A stretch of 64,000 bases of DNA from Nostoc sp. FACHB-973 (GCF_014698115.1 NZ_JACJSJ010000013.1:62001-126000), one strand, 5' to 3'. Shown: positions 18,187-28,323, counted from the stretch's first letter. Notes: a model not told the origin generated them from the sequence alone. Made by a program: numbers and translations.

Positions 18187-19482
18187 ATGTCACAACCAAA
18201 TCCTTTTATTGTCGGAAAACCAGTACGTCCAGAGCATTTTGTAGGGAGAGCATCAGAAATTGCCGCTGCCTTCGATCAAATTTATAACCGCAGCCACCTA
18301 GCGATTTGGGGAGGTCCAGGGATGGGGAAAACCTCCTTTTTGCAGAAACTAGAATCACCCCAAGCTTGGGAAGACCACGGAATGGACTCATCTGAAGCTG
18401 TAATTGTTCGTTTTAGTTGCGAGAATATTACTCCTTTCAGTCCCTCGGATTTTTGGGGAAAAATAATAAGCGTTGTGAAAGACAAATTTGCAGGTCAATC
18501 TGCATTTGAGGCTGAAATTGATACAATTCTGCAAGCAGGAAAGCCAACTAAAGATAGCCTGCGACAGATATTAAAAAAGCTGAAAGTACAAAATAAATAT
18601 CTCGTGTTGCTAATAGATGACTTTCATGTAGCACTCGATCCGAAGGACGAATACGATGAAGATGCAATGCAAAGATTTTTGAGTGAGTGCCGTAATTTGG
18701 CTGTTCACTCTGCGGAAGGACAACATATGTCGATGATTGTGACTTCTCTGAAGCGTCTCAATGAACTAGGACCAAAGCTCAATCCGAATGCTTCACCGTG
18801 GTACAACCATTATTTATTTTTACGACTTAAAACGTTTAATAACACTGAAATTGACGACATATTTAAGATATTAAGAGTACCAGAATTACGGGAAGCAATT
18901 AAAGACATTACAGGCGGACATCCGTCTTTGCTACAAATATCTGGTTTTCTACTCCATAGAGATTTACTCACTGCAAATGCACCAGATGCAGATAAATTTG
19001 TTAGCGATTTTGAAAGTAAGACGCAACAGATTTTTGAAAATATTTGGAAAAGGTGTAGTGAAGTAGAACAAACTTTATTGATGCTCATGGCTCTTTCGGC
19101 TTTAAAAGGTCGCCTGCACAAACAAAAACAATTTGATGTGAGTGGCATTGAATTAATTTTTAGCCAAAGAGAAGCAGAGCTAATCAAACTGGAAGAACAA
19201 GGTGTAGTAACTCACATTGTTCATGAAGAGAAAAACATTTACTCCTTCACTTCATCGACAATGGAGCGTTGGGTAATTCAACAACTTTGGAAAACAGATG
19301 ATAAGTGGTTGCAAGCACAAGAAAAAGTTTTTCTCAATTTGATGAGTAGGCAACAAATGGATAAATTTACTACAGCTATTAAATGGCTATGGAACAATAA
19401 AGAAAAAATTCCAAAGATTATAGAGTGGTTTGGTAAGTTAGTAGCTGCTTTACCCAAAGGACTTATTTTACCAAGTAATTAG
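18187..19482 (+). CDS. Orc1-like/STAND P-loop ATPase, cytosolic member of a three-gene ATPase array
   Basis: 431 aa. Starts NPFIVGKPVRPEHFVGR, the hallmark beginning of the cyanobacterial AAA/STAND group. Walker A is GGPGMGKTS (residues about 41-49), Walker B is LVLLIDDFHVAL, and a conserved GGHPSLLQ block marks the lid. The C-terminal part (about 290-380) looks like a winged helix (GVVTHIVHEEKNIYSFTSSTMERWV), and a hydrophobic tail follows (GKLVAALPKGLILP). No membrane anchor or sensor domain is evident. The next gene begins 14 bases after its stop, so all three ATPases may form one operon. Function unknown; a signalling or defence switch is an inference. Confidence 0.8.
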   Translation: MSQPNPFIVGKPVRPEHFVGRASEIAAAFDQIYNRSHLAIWGGPGMGKTSFLQKLESPQAWEDHGMDSSEAVIVRFSCENITPFSPSDFWGKIISVVKDKFAGQSAFEAEIDTILQAGKPTKDSLRQILKKLKVQNKYLVLLIDDFHVALDPKDEYDEDAMQRFLSECRNLAVHSAEGQHMSMIVTSLKRLNELGPKLNPNASPWYNHYLFLRLKTFNNTEIDDIFKILRVPELREAIKDITGGHPSLLQISGFLLHRDLLTANAPDADKFVSDFESKTQQIFENIWKRCSEVEQTLLMLMALSALKGRLHKQKQFDVSGIELIFSQREAELIKLEEQGVVTHIVHEEKNIYSFTSSTMERWVIQQLWKTDDKWLQAQEKVFLNLMSRQQMDKFTTAIKWLWNNKEKIPKIIEWFGKLVAALPKGLILPSN

Positions 19483-19496
19483 TATGGATAAGTAAT

Positions 19497-22400
19497 ATGA
19501 ATGGAGCAAAGAGTCGCAGAGATCCTTATATTGTTGGTTCTCCAATACGTGAAAGTAGCAAATTTTTCGGTCGTGAAAGTCTATTCTATTTTATTCAAGA
19601 TAATCTAAGTCAAGATGTAAAAGTTATCTTGTTGCATGGTCAAAGACGGATTGGTAAATCATCTGTACTTAAACAAATTCCCAATTTCGTTAAACTTGAT
19701 AAATTTGTTTTCATCGAATTTGATCTACAAGATAAAGGAAACTTAAGTCTCAGCGATATTCTATACAATTTGGCTGAAACAATAACTGACACACTGAATG
19801 ATAACTCAATACTGCCACAAAGGGAATTGTTCAACGAGCAATCAATATTTTCTCAGGTATTTCTGCCAGCAGTTTATCAGAAAATAGAGCAGAAAAACTT
19901 AGTTTTATTGCTTGATGAATTCGATGTGGCAAATAATGAAAGCAGTGATATCAATATTGCTGAACAACAAACATTTTTTCCCTACTTAAAAAAAATATCG
20001 AAAGAGCAGAATAAATTATTTATTATTCCAGTCATCGGAAGATATCTTAATGATTTACCAAACTTGCTCAATTTATTTAAGGATGCACCTTACCAAGAAA
20101 TTGGTTTACTGGATCATATTAGTGCTAGACGAATGATTGCTAATCCGGCTGAAGGAGTTTTGACATATCAACCGGAAGCAATACAGGAAATTCTCAAACT
20201 CTCAGCAGGACATCCATGTTTTACTCAAGTTATTTGTTCTGCTCTTTTTGGACAAGCAAGACAAAATAATAAATGGAATATTGAACGTACTGACGTAAAA
20301 AATATTTTAGACAAAGCAATTGAAAAAGCTGATTCATTCTTGCAAAGTTTTTGGCAGGTACTTACCGTCGAAGAAAGAATAATTATATCAACTGTATCTG
20401 AGGCTGAAAAAATAGCTCTTGAGCAAGAACTAAGAGTTCCACAAGAACCATTAGATTTGCTAAAGACAAATGGTATAAATCAGACAGAACAGCTTACTCA
20501 GGCATGGGAAAGACTAATAGATAACCGTTATTTATCTGGTAATGGACGCACAGTCACCGTGGAATTAATCCGTTGGTGGTTGCTAAAATATCATTTACTA
20601 CAAAATGAAATACAAATTTTAAAAACACAGGAATTACAAACACAGGAAAATCAAAAGATTGAAGATATCGTTAAGAACCTGATTGAAGTAGCAAATTTTT
20701 GGTCTGAGCAGGGAAAACACCAGTTAGCATTACAGCATTATGAGCAGGCTCTAGAAAGAGATCCTACTAATTTTAATATTGCACTATCTTTGGCTAAAGG
20801 ATATTTACAAGCAAAAGATTTTGAAAAATCTTTAGAACTTCACAAACAACTTTTAAAAGCAGATTCTCAATCTTATAAGGAAGGATTTTTAGATGCGTTG
20901 TCAGAATATGGACATCATTTAATAATTCAAGGAGAATACGCACTAGCAAAGGAAAAATATAACAAAATTTTAGAAATTGAACCTAACACAAGAGCGGCTA
21001 TACAGAAAATTTTAGAAATTGAAAATTATGAGAAAAAGTCCATAGTTACTACACCAGACACAACTAATTCTGTCACTAAACCAGGAGAGATAAATCGCAG
21101 AGGTTCAACTTTAAAAACAATACTGGCAGTAATGACAGTTATAGTCATGGGAGGTGTAGGTTATGCTACTTATCGACTATCATCTGAGTGTCCTCCGGGT
21201 AAACAGAAAGAATTTGGGCTTTTATGTATAGAAGATCAAAGTAGAATTAGTAATGGCGATCGCCCTTTATTTCCTGGTATTAAAAATAGCTATCGTGACC
21301 AAGGAATTCAGGCCTTTAAACAAGAAAAATATGAAGAAGCGAGTAATCTATTTGGAGAAGCTGTAAAAGCCGATCGCAACGATCCGGAAGTGTTGATTTA
21401 TTATAACAATGCTCGTGCTAAACAAAAAGGAAATCCTTTTACATTGGCAGTAGCTGTTCCAGCAAATAACGATAGTTTGGCTAAAGAAATATTACGCGGT
21501 GTAGCACAGGCACAGCACGAGTTTAATGAAAACAATGGCTTAAATGGTCGATTGCTTGAGATGAAAATTGCCAACGATGCAGGTCAACCGCAACAAGCTA
21601 CAGAAGTAGCTGGGGATTTGGTAAAAGATTCATCTATTTTAGGAATTATTGGTCACTACAGTTCTGAATCTACTGAAGCGGCCTTAGAAGAGTATAACAA
21701 AACAGATATCCCTGTTATCTCTCCCACCAGCACTAGTACACAATTACTGGGTAAGAAGAATTTCTTTAGAAGTTTGCCTTCTGATGCTGCTGGAGGAAAA
21801 AAATTAGCGGAATATGCCTTCAAGAAGTTGAAGTTAAGAAAAGTAGTGATTTTTTCTAATCCGACGAGTTCATACAGCGACAGCATGAGAGAGGAATTTA
21901 CCAAAATATTTGAAAATCTGGGAGGTGAAGTCGTTCACAGACCACAAATTAACTTAGCCGATGTCTCACTAAATATGGATTTAGAAGTGAACAAAAGTAT
22001 TTATGGACTCAAAGCAGAAGCAGCTCTATTAATTCCAGATAGGAAACATATAGATATTGCTCTCAAAATTGCTAGGGTAAACCAGAATGTAGCTGAGAGA
22101 TTCAAATCCCAAAATCAAAACAAATCGGCAATGAAGCTTTTAGGTGGAGATCCGCTTTACAGCAATGAAACTTTACGTGATGGCACCAATGCAGTGGAAG
22201 GACTGATTGTAGTTGTTCCTTGGTTTCGGGAAGTACCACAAGCAAAAAACTTTATTGAAAAAGCCAAAAAGCTATGGGAAACAAGAGAAGTAAGTTGGAG
22301 AACAGCAACTAGCTATGACGCTACCCAAGCTTTTATTCAAGCTTTGTCTGCTAATTCTGCACGGACAACAGTTATCGATAAGTTAAAAAATGATAAGTTT

Positions 22401-22523
22401 GTTGTAAATAATACAAATACTTCTGGAGATCCACTTCAATTTAATACCCAGGGAGAACGACAAACAGAGCCAATTTTAGTTCAAATACAAGATGGAAAGT
22501 GGGTTATGCCACCGCAACAATAA
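19497..22523 (+). CDS. Transmembrane NTPase-receptor: AAA/STAND ATPase, TPRs, membrane helix, ABC-type periplasmic ligand-binding domain
   Basis: 1008 aa. Residues 10-370 are a P-loop NTPase (Walker A GQRRIGKSS near 48-56; Walker B LVLLLDEFD; lid motif SAGHPCFTQVI). Residues about 398-505 hold TPR-like helices (ALQHYEQALERDPTNFN). One membrane helix spans about 539-560 (TILAVMTVIVMGGVGYAT). Outside it come two cysteines (SSECPPG, GLLCIED), a further TPR-like pair and, from about 648, a type I periplasmic binding fold of the branched-chain amino-acid kind (TLAVAVPANND; GIIGHYSSESTEAALE; VISPTSTSTQ; SYDATQAFIQAL). The expected role is ligand sensing coupled to a cytoplasmic NTPase; no ABC permease is present. 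It has a close tandem paralogue downstream. Confidence 0.85.
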   Translation: MNGAKSRRDPYIVGSPIRESSKFFGRESLFYFIQDNLSQDVKVILLHGQRRIGKSSVLKQIPNFVKLDKFVFIEFDLQDKGNLSLSDILYNLAETITDTLNDNSILPQRELFNEQSIFSQVFLPAVYQKIEQKNLVLLLDEFDVANNESSDINIAEQQTFFPYLKKISKEQNKLFIIPVIGRYLNDLPNLLNLFKDAPYQEIGLLDHISARRMIANPAEGVLTYQPEAIQEILKLSAGHPCFTQVICSALFGQARQNNKWNIERTDVKNILDKAIEKADSFLQSFWQVLTVEERIIISTVSEAEKIALEQELRVPQEPLDLLKTNGINQTEQLTQAWERLIDNRYLSGNGRTVTVELIRWWLLKYHLLQNEIQILKTQELQTQENQKIEDIVKNLIEVANFWSEQGKHQLALQHYEQALERDPTNFNIALSLAKGYLQAKDFEKSLELHKQLLKADSQSYKEGFLDALSEYGHHLIIQGEYALAKEKYNKILEIEPNTRAAIQKILEIENYEKKSIVTTPDTTNSVTKPGEINRRGSTLKTILAVMTVIVMGGVGYATYRLSSECPPGKQKEFGLLCIEDQSRISNGDRPLFPGIKNSYRDQGIQAFKQEKYEEASNLFGEAVKADRNDPEVLIYYNNARAKQKGNPFTLAVAVPANNDSLAKEILRGVAQAQHEFNENNGLNGRLLEMKIANDAGQPQQATEVAGDLVKDSSILGIIGHYSSESTEAALEEYNKTDIPVISPTSTSTQLLGKKNFFRSLPSDAAGGKKLAEYAFKKLKLRKVVIFSNPTSSYSDSMREEFTKIFENLGGEVVHRPQINLADVSLNMDLEVNKSIYGLKAEAALLIPDRKHIDIALKIARVNQNVAERFKSQNQNKSAMKLLGGDPLYSNETLRDGTNAVEGLIVVVPWFREVPQAKNFIEKAKKLWETREVSWRTATSYDATQAFIQALSANSARTTVIDKLKNDKFVVNNTNTSGDPLQFNTQGERQTEPILVQIQDGKWVMPPQQ

Positions 22524-22612
22524 ATTGACTAAAAAAGTAAGGTAAGCTACAGCAATTTCAAGTGTTTAGTGTAAAATAGAATACATATCCCTAGTAATAT
22601 ACTCTTAAGGCT

Positions 22613-25447
22613 ATGGCAAAGTTAGTATCTCCGAGAAACCCTTACATAATAGGTCGTCCAATCGATGACCCAAAACTCCTTTTTGGACGGCAAGATTTGT
22701 TTCGTTTTCTTAAACATAATCTCAGCAAAGGTATAAAAGTCACTTTATTACATGGTCAAAGACGTATCGGTAAGTCGTCGATCATTCGTAATATTTCAAA
22801 ATCTGTTAAATTAGAAGAATTTGTTTTTATTTCCTTCAATTTAGAAGATTATACTCGTGAGAATCTCTGTAGAATCTTAACAGATATGGCTCAAGAAATT
22901 ATTGAACAACTGGAAATAGATGCCGAAAAAATTAAGCTGCCTAATATTCAAGAATTAGAGAAAGATCCAGATATTTTTTACAGTCAATTTTTGACGAAAG
23001 TTTTCGATGAATTACGTGATAAAAAATTAGTTTTTTTATTAGACGAGTTTGAAGCGTTAAGCGATCAATATTCGGCATCAATGTTAGAAAAGTTTTTTAA
23101 TTACTTACATTCTCTAATTAAAGTAGAAGAGAAGCTATTTTTAATTATGTTTGCTGGTAGGCAATCAGCAAATATACCGAATTTACTCAATTATTTTGAA
23201 GATGCTTCTACCCGTGAAATTGGTTTTTTAAATAAAGATAGTGCTACACAGCTAATTACTCAGCCGGCTGAGGGAGTTTTAGACTATGAGCCAGAAGCGA
23301 TTAAAGCTATTATTGAACTCTCAGCAGGACATCCTTATTTCATTCAAGTTATCTGCTTTGCTATTTTTGTGAGAGCTAAAGTATTAGATGAATGGCATAT
23401 TAATGCTCAAAATATAGATAATATTGTTGAACAGGCAATTGAGAATGCAGAAGCTGGTTTAGCATGGTTTTGGGATGGATTGACTATTCCAGAAAAAGTT
23501 GTGTTTTCTGCTGTTGCGGAGTCTCAGAAGATAGCTATTGAGGAATCTCAAACAGTTGCGGAAAACCCATTGAAACTACTTAATAAATATGGAAACTTTA
23601 AGACAGAAGCTTTAGAACAAGCAGTTAAAGAGCTTGTTGACTATAATTTTTTGGATGAGACGGGTGAGAAAATCAAAATTGAATTAGTGCGTCGGTGGTT
23701 ACTGCAACGTCATCCATTGCGACAAGAAATTAAAGAATTAGAAAAACTCAACGAAGAAAATCATGATAGTTACGAAGACAAAAAACAGTTACCTTTACAG
23801 GAAAAAAAACAGAATAATTTAACTAATTATCACACTAGTTTAGCTCTGAGTCCTAAAAGTTCTAATTCTGCCCTAGCTGTAGTTGAAAGACCTTTATCTT
23901 TCGATAGAGAGAATTCTTCTAAAACCTTAGAAACTGTGAAATTTACTATACAAAATAAGAAGCAAGAAATTGAAATTCCACAAGAAGAAAAGTATCAAAC
24001 TACCTCGAAGCTAGAAGTCTATTCTCCAGTGAAATCGAGGTTATCTAAAAGTATTCATTGCCTTGTAATAGCAGGAGCAATGACAATTTCTGCTGCCTTT
24101 GTGGGCACAGGTATTGGTCATTTCTCAACAGGATGCTTTGCAAGTGAAAATAAAGTATTTGGTGTGTTTTGCGGGAACAATCTAACAAATTATTTAAGTA
24201 GTGGCGATCGCACCTTTTTTCCTATTATAAATAACACCTATCGTGACCAAGGTATTGAAAGTTTTAAAAAGGGCAATTATCAAGATGCTGTGAAATTATT
24301 TAAACAAGCAGTAACGGCTAATCCTACAGATCCAGAAGTATTAATTTACTATAACAATGCCCTTGCTCGTAACAAGGGAGATTATTTTACCTTGGCAGTA
24401 GTTGTCCCCGCAGATAACAATACTAGCTTTGCTCCAGAAATATTACGTGGTGTGGCACAAGCACAACAAGAGTTTAATGAGAAAGATGGCTTAAATGGTA
24501 AATTACTGTCTATTATCATTGCTAATGATGGTAATGGTAAGGAACCCGAAAAAGCAAAACAAGTTGCTGCTGAGTTAGTAAAAAATCAATCTGTATTAGG
24601 AGTAATTGGACATAATTTTAGCGAGGCAACGAAAGCAGCTTTAACAGAATATGAGAACGTCGGAATCTCACTAATATCCCCTGCCAGTACTACTACTTCA
24701 TTGCACAAAAGTAAGGTTTTCTTTCGGACTGTACCTTCAGATGCAGCAATGGGTCAAAAATTAGCAACATATGCTATTACTCAGTTGAATTTAACAAGAG
24801 TAGTAATCTTTAAATCTAAAAGTTCATTTAGTGAAAGTACGACGGAGGAATTTCAAAATCAATTTGAGGATCTAGGAGGTAAAGTTATTCGTCAAGTTGA
24901 TTTAACAGAAAGCACGCTAGATCCACAAAAACAAGTTAACCTAAGTTTAAATGAGCGAGCAGAGGCAGCAATTTTAATTCCAGATAGACAATATACTGGT
25001 GTTGCCTTAGACATTGCTAAAGCAAATAATCATGCAATTAATATTTCTAAAAATCAAAAAAAACCGGGACTACAATTATTAGGTGCCAATACTCTTTATA
25101 GCGATGAGACCTTAAGTAAAGGTGGAAAGGCAGTAGAAGGTTTAGTTACAGTTGTTCCTTGGTTTAGGGACGCAGCACAAGCAAAAAAATATGCTCAAAA
25201 AGCTAAAAAATTATGGAAAGATGATGTAACTTGGCGTACTGCTAGTAGCTATGATGCTACACAAGCTTTTATTCAAGATTTATCTGCTGATTCTAATCGC
25301 ACAACGATTCTTGCAAGTTTAGAAAATGCGAAGTTTTCGGTGAACGAAACTTCAGGGTATCCACTCAAATTTAGTGATGAAGGAGAGCGGAAAACTGAGC
25401 CAATTTTATTACAGATAAAAGATGGCAAGTATGTTGCAGTACCATGA
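22613..25447 (+). CDS. Transmembrane NTPase-receptor, tandem paralogue
   Basis: 944 aa, with the same order as the preceding protein: NTPase at residues 8-365 (Walker A GQRRIGKSS near 48-56; Walker B LVFLLDEFE; SAGHPYFIQVI), a charged linker (about 370-480) that replaces the cytoplasmic TPRs, a membrane helix at about 483-505, two cysteines (GCFASEN, GVFCGNN), a TPR-like pair (SFKKGNYQDAVKLFKQAV) and a type I periplasmic binding domain from about 593. Both copies share GDR(P/T)(L/F)FP and YRDQGI just outside the membrane. It starts 89 bases after the previous stop. The difference in the cytoplasmic linker suggests different partners. Ligand unknown; the fold binds amino acids or similar small molecules. 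Confidence 0.85.
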   Translation: MAKLVSPRNPYIIGRPIDDPKLLFGRQDLFRFLKHNLSKGIKVTLLHGQRRIGKSSIIRNISKSVKLEEFVFISFNLEDYTRENLCRILTDMAQEIIEQLEIDAEKIKLPNIQELEKDPDIFYSQFLTKVFDELRDKKLVFLLDEFEALSDQYSASMLEKFFNYLHSLIKVEEKLFLIMFAGRQSANIPNLLNYFEDASTREIGFLNKDSATQLITQPAEGVLDYEPEAIKAIIELSAGHPYFIQVICFAIFVRAKVLDEWHINAQNIDNIVEQAIENAEAGLAWFWDGLTIPEKVVFSAVAESQKIAIEESQTVAENPLKLLNKYGNFKTEALEQAVKELVDYNFLDETGEKIKIELVRRWLLQRHPLRQEIKELEKLNEENHDSYEDKKQLPLQEKKQNNLTNYHTSLALSPKSSNSALAVVERPLSFDRENSSKTLETVKFTIQNKKQEIEIPQEEKYQTTSKLEVYSPVKSRLSKSIHCLVIAGAMTISAAFVGTGIGHFSTGCFASENKVFGVFCGNNLTNYLSSGDRTFFPIINNTYRDQGIESFKKGNYQDAVKLFKQAVTANPTDPEVLIYYNNALARNKGDYFTLAVVVPADNNTSFAPEILRGVAQAQQEFNEKDGLNGKLLSIIIANDGNGKEPEKAKQVAAELVKNQSVLGVIGHNFSEATKAALTEYENVGISLISPASTTTSLHKSKVFFRTVPSDAAMGQKLATYAITQLNLTRVVIFKSKSSFSESTTEEFQNQFEDLGGKVIRQVDLTESTLDPQKQVNLSLNERAEAAILIPDRQYTGVALDIAKANNHAINISKNQKKPGLQLLGANTLYSDETLSKGGKAVEGLVTVVPWFRDAAQAKKYAQKAKKLWKDDVTWRTASSYDATQAFIQDLSADSNRTTILASLENAKFSVNETSGYPLKFSDEGERKTEPILLQIKDGKYVAVP

Positions 25448-25881
25448 GGAAGAATTCAGAATTTAGAATCCACAATTCAGAATCAATTAGAGACCATTTA
25501 TAAAGTAAATCTTAAGTAGGGTCCTTAGGCGCTCAGTTGATATAGCAATTTTCATTTGAATGAGGTACACCGTAGGGGCGCACAGCTGTGCGCTCCTACT
25601 AATTGTCTGTACTCGACGCAATTGCAAACGGCTATATTTATCGTGACAATTAATCTCGAAATATGCGCCTAACACACCCTACAATAATTTTATTTTCACT
25701 TGATAAATAGCCTATGAGTGGGAGATTTAGAGTCACCACTAGTTGAAGATCGGTCAATCAAATATTTAGTGGGGAACTTAGTTGCAGTACTATAGTGAGT
25801 TATGATAGCAATTTTTGATTTTGGATTGAAGAAAAAATCTAAAATCTAAAATTCAATGACTCGCAACTCTTAACTTTTTTG
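25448..25881. other. Repeat-bearing gap upstream of proB
   Basis: 434 bases without a supported gene. It contains GAATTCAGAAT-type repeats right after the receptor gene, a 28-bp palindrome at 25572-25599 and AAATCTA heptamers at about 25834-25853. Confidence 0.55.
25572..25599. repeat. Intergenic palindrome, GTAGGGG family
   Basis: GTAGGGGCGCACAG pairs with CTGTGCGCTCCTAC: 14 positions, one mismatch, no loop. Related palindromes lie at 38471, 41038, 45067 and 48274. Confidence 0.75.
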
Positions 25882-26991
25882 ATGTCACTAACGATTGTTG
25901 TCAAAATCGGCACTTCTAGCCTCACCCAACCAGAAACGGGACAATTAGCACTTTCCACCATCGCCACCTTGGCGGAGACACTTTGCCATTTAAGACGCCA
26001 GGGACATCGGGTGATTTTGGTTTCCTCTGGGGCTGTGGGGGTGGGTTGTGCGCGGTTGGGCTTAACCGAACGTCCAAAAGCGATCGCCCTCAAACAAGCT
26101 GTAGCAGCAGTTGGACAAGGTAGGTTAATCCGTGTATATGATGATTTATTTAATACTTTACAACAGCCGATCGCTCAAGTATTATTGACTCGCAGCGACT
26201 TGGTACAGCGTAGCCGTTATCTCAACGCCTACAACACTTTTCAAGAACTGCTGGGATTGGGAGTAATTCCCATAGTCAACGAAAATGATACCGTGGCAGT
26301 AGAGGAACTAAAATTTGGCGACAATGACACCCTTTCGGCATTGGTTGCTAGTTTAGTAGAGGCCGATTGGTTATTTTTGCTCACCGATGTCGATCGCCTC
26401 TACTCAGCCGATCCGCGTTCCGTACCAGATGCGCGACCGATCGCTTTAGTTAGTAGCATTAAAGAATTAGCTCAATTACAAATACAAACAGGTTCTCAAG
26501 GTTCTCAATGGGGTACCGGCGGTATGGTGACAAAAATTTCGGCTGCGAGAATTGCGATCGCGGCTGGAGTGCGGACTGTAATTACCCAAGGAAGATTTCC
26601 CCACAACATAGAAAAAATATTGCAAGGTGAACTGATTGGGACGCATTTTGAACCGCAACCGGAACCAACTTCTGCGCGTAAACGTTGGATAGCTTACGGC
26701 CTTGTACCTGCGGGAAAATTGTATTTAGATGAAGGTGCGATCGCGGCAATTTCTTTGGCAGGAAAATCGTTATTAGCAGCTGGAATTAAAGCAGTAGAAG
26801 GAGAATTTGACACACAAGATGCAGTGCAATTGTGTGACACTAATGGTCAAGAAATTGCCAGAGGACTTGTGAATTATAACAGCGATGAACTGCAAAAAAT
26901 TCGCGGACATCATTCACGGGAAATTTCCACAATTTTAGGCTATGCTGGCGCGGAAACAGTGATTCATCGAGATAATTTGGTTTTGACTTAG
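25882..26991 (+). CDS. proB: Glutamate 5-kinase
   Basis: 369 aa. First enzyme of proline synthesis: ATP-dependent phosphorylation of glutamate to gamma-glutamyl phosphate in the cytoplasm. The amino-acid kinase domain has [24 protein letters not shown], the NENDTVA substrate block, [12 protein letters not shown] and [17 protein letters not shown]-terminal PUA domain covers about residues 275-365. The ATG at 25882 is preferred over the TTG one codon earlier. proA is not adjacent, which is common in cyanobacteria. Confidence 0.95.
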   Translation: MSLTIVVKIGTSSLTQPETGQLALSTIATLAETLCHLRRQGHRVILVSSGAVGVGCARLGLTERPKAIALKQAVAAVGQGRLIRVYDDLFNTLQQPIAQVLLTRSDLVQRSRYLNAYNTFQELLGLGVIPIVNENDTVAVEELKFGDNDTLSALVASLVEADWLFLLTDVDRLYSADPRSVPDARPIALVSSIKELAQLQIQTGSQGSQWGTGGMVTKISAARIAIAAGVRTVITQGRFPHNIEKILQGELIGTHFEPQPEPTSARKRWIAYGLVPAGKLYLDEGAIAAISLAGKSLLAAGIKAVEGEFDTQDAVQLCDTNGQEIARGLVNYNSDELQKIRGHHSREISTILGYAGAETVIHRDNLVLT

Positions 26992-27033
26992 CATATAAAT
27001 AATTGACTACTAACTGAGAGAGTAAAAAATATT

Positions 27034-27621
27034 ATGACTCAAACGTTAGAAAATTTCGTTAACTTACCAGAAGAGCAACGCTTCTTTCGAGGTGGATTAA
27101 GTTGGGAAAAATTTAAAGCGATTCAAGCCAGCTTTGAAAATGTCCCAGGTGTGCGGCTGTTTTATTGTCAGGGAGTCTTAGAAATTGTGACTATTGGTAA
27201 GCCTCACGAGGCGATTAAGTGTTTAATTGGTTTACTGCTGGGGCAGTATTTCTTGGAACAGGGCATTGAATTTTTCCCCAGTGGGAGTTTTAGCCAGATT
27301 ATTCCGGAAATAGTAGAATATCAAGCAGATTTATCTTATTGCTTTGGCACGGATAAACCCATACCAGACTTGTGCATTGAAGTGGTGATTACTAGCGGTA
27401 GTCCCATCAAATTACAGAAGTACAAATTAATGCAAGTTCCAGAAGTTTGGTTTTGGGAAGATGGGACATTTGAAGTTTACTGTTTACGAGAACAAGAATA
27501 TGATAAAGTTGTTCAAAGTGAGTTGTTTCCAGAATTAGATTTATCCCGGCTCAATCGTTGTCTTTTGTTGTCGTCTCCCTTGGAAGCGCTTAGAGAATTT
27601 CGTCAGGGTATTCAAGAGTAA
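27034..27621 (+). CDS. Uma2-family (DUF820) PD-(D/E)XK protein
   Basis: 195 aa. The restriction-endonuclease-like fold of the Uma2 family, greatly expanded in cyanobacteria. Visible core: GVLEIVTIGKPHE, the acidic DLCIEVVIT strand, and the KLQKYKLMQVPEVWFWEDG segment with its Lys. The usual PD of the family reads IPDLCIEV. Its cellular role is unknown; many members are thought to be linked to mobile elements. It lies 42 bases after proB on the same strand. Confidence 0.85.
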   Translation: MTQTLENFVNLPEEQRFFRGGLSWEKFKAIQASFENVPGVRLFYCQGVLEIVTIGKPHEAIKCLIGLLLGQYFLEQGIEFFPSGSFSQIIPEIVEYQADLSYCFGTDKPIPDLCIEVVITSGSPIKLQKYKLMQVPEVWFWEDGTFEVYCLREQEYDKVVQSELFPELDLSRLNRCLLLSSPLEALREFRQGIQE

Positions 27622-27681
27622 TAGTGAACACAAATATTACCCTCACCAACAAAATTGTTGATTATTATTCACATCTGCTTT

Positions 27682-28323
27682 CTAATAGTGTGACAACAAA
27701 GAAGGCAGTTGACACATCGAGTGAAAGACATGCGCTCCACATGCTTCAAGTAGAGTAGCCTCACTTTGATTGGTGTAACCTAAAACTCTCATCCCAGCAG
27801 CAACACCTGCACGCACACCCAAAATGCTATCTTCTACAACAGTGCAAGATGGAGCTTGAAACCCCATATTTTTAGCTGCATGTAAGAACAAGTCTGGTGC
27901 TGGTTTCCAGCTTCCGATTTCATAGGAACTAAAGATTCGCCCTTCAAATCGAGGTAGCAGATTAGTGACACGCAAAGCTAACTTAATTTTTTCCGCCGGA
28001 CCACTGGAAGCAACGCAAATTGGTAAGTTTATTTTGTCTAGAGCCGCTTCTATCCCGTTGACAGGAAGCAGTTCCCGCTCGAATGCTTCAGCAGTGCGGG
28101 CACGAAACTGAGTCACGAAATCTTGCGGCATCTTTTTCCCAAGCCTTTGTTCAATAACAGCAACACAATCAGCCATTTTGCAACCCTTGAATAACAAAAT
28201 GGCTTCTTCAAGTTCGAGTACTAGCCCGAACTCTGCAACAAATTCGACAAGAATACGATTGCCCAATGTCTCGCTGTCTACCAACACCCCATCACAGTCA
28301 AAAATAACCAGTTCTGTTTGCAC
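27682..28323 (-). CDS. HAD-superfamily hydrolase (phosphoglycolate phosphatase / beta-phosphoglucomutase type)
   Basis: 213 aa. HAD subfamily I with a helical cap: motif I FDCDGVLVDSE, motif II CVASSGP, motif III KPAPDLFLHAA and motif IV VVEDSILGVRAGVAAGM. The set resembles sugar-phosphate phosphatases such as those annotated near beta-phosphoglucomutase or YniC. The substrate cannot be told from sequence. It lies downstream of the ROK kinase on the same strand (gap about 50 bases), so a link to sugar phosphorylation is plausible. Confidence 0.88.
   Translation of the reverse strand: MQTELVIFDCDGVLVDSETLGNRILVEFVAEFGLVLELEEAILLFKGCKMADCVAVIEQRLGKKMPQDFVTQFRARTAEAFERELLPVNGIEAALDKINLPICVASSGPAEKIKLALRVTNLLPRFEGRIFSSYEIGSWKPAPDLFLHAAKNMGFQAPSCTVVEDSILGVRAGVAAGMRVLGYTNQSEATLLEACGAHVFHSMCQLPSLLSHY

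Noticed and set aside
18187..25447. Interpretation as an ABC amino-acid transporter operon
   Set aside because: There are no permease genes, and the ATPases are AAA/STAND type (no ABC signature LSGGQ), so transport is not supported.
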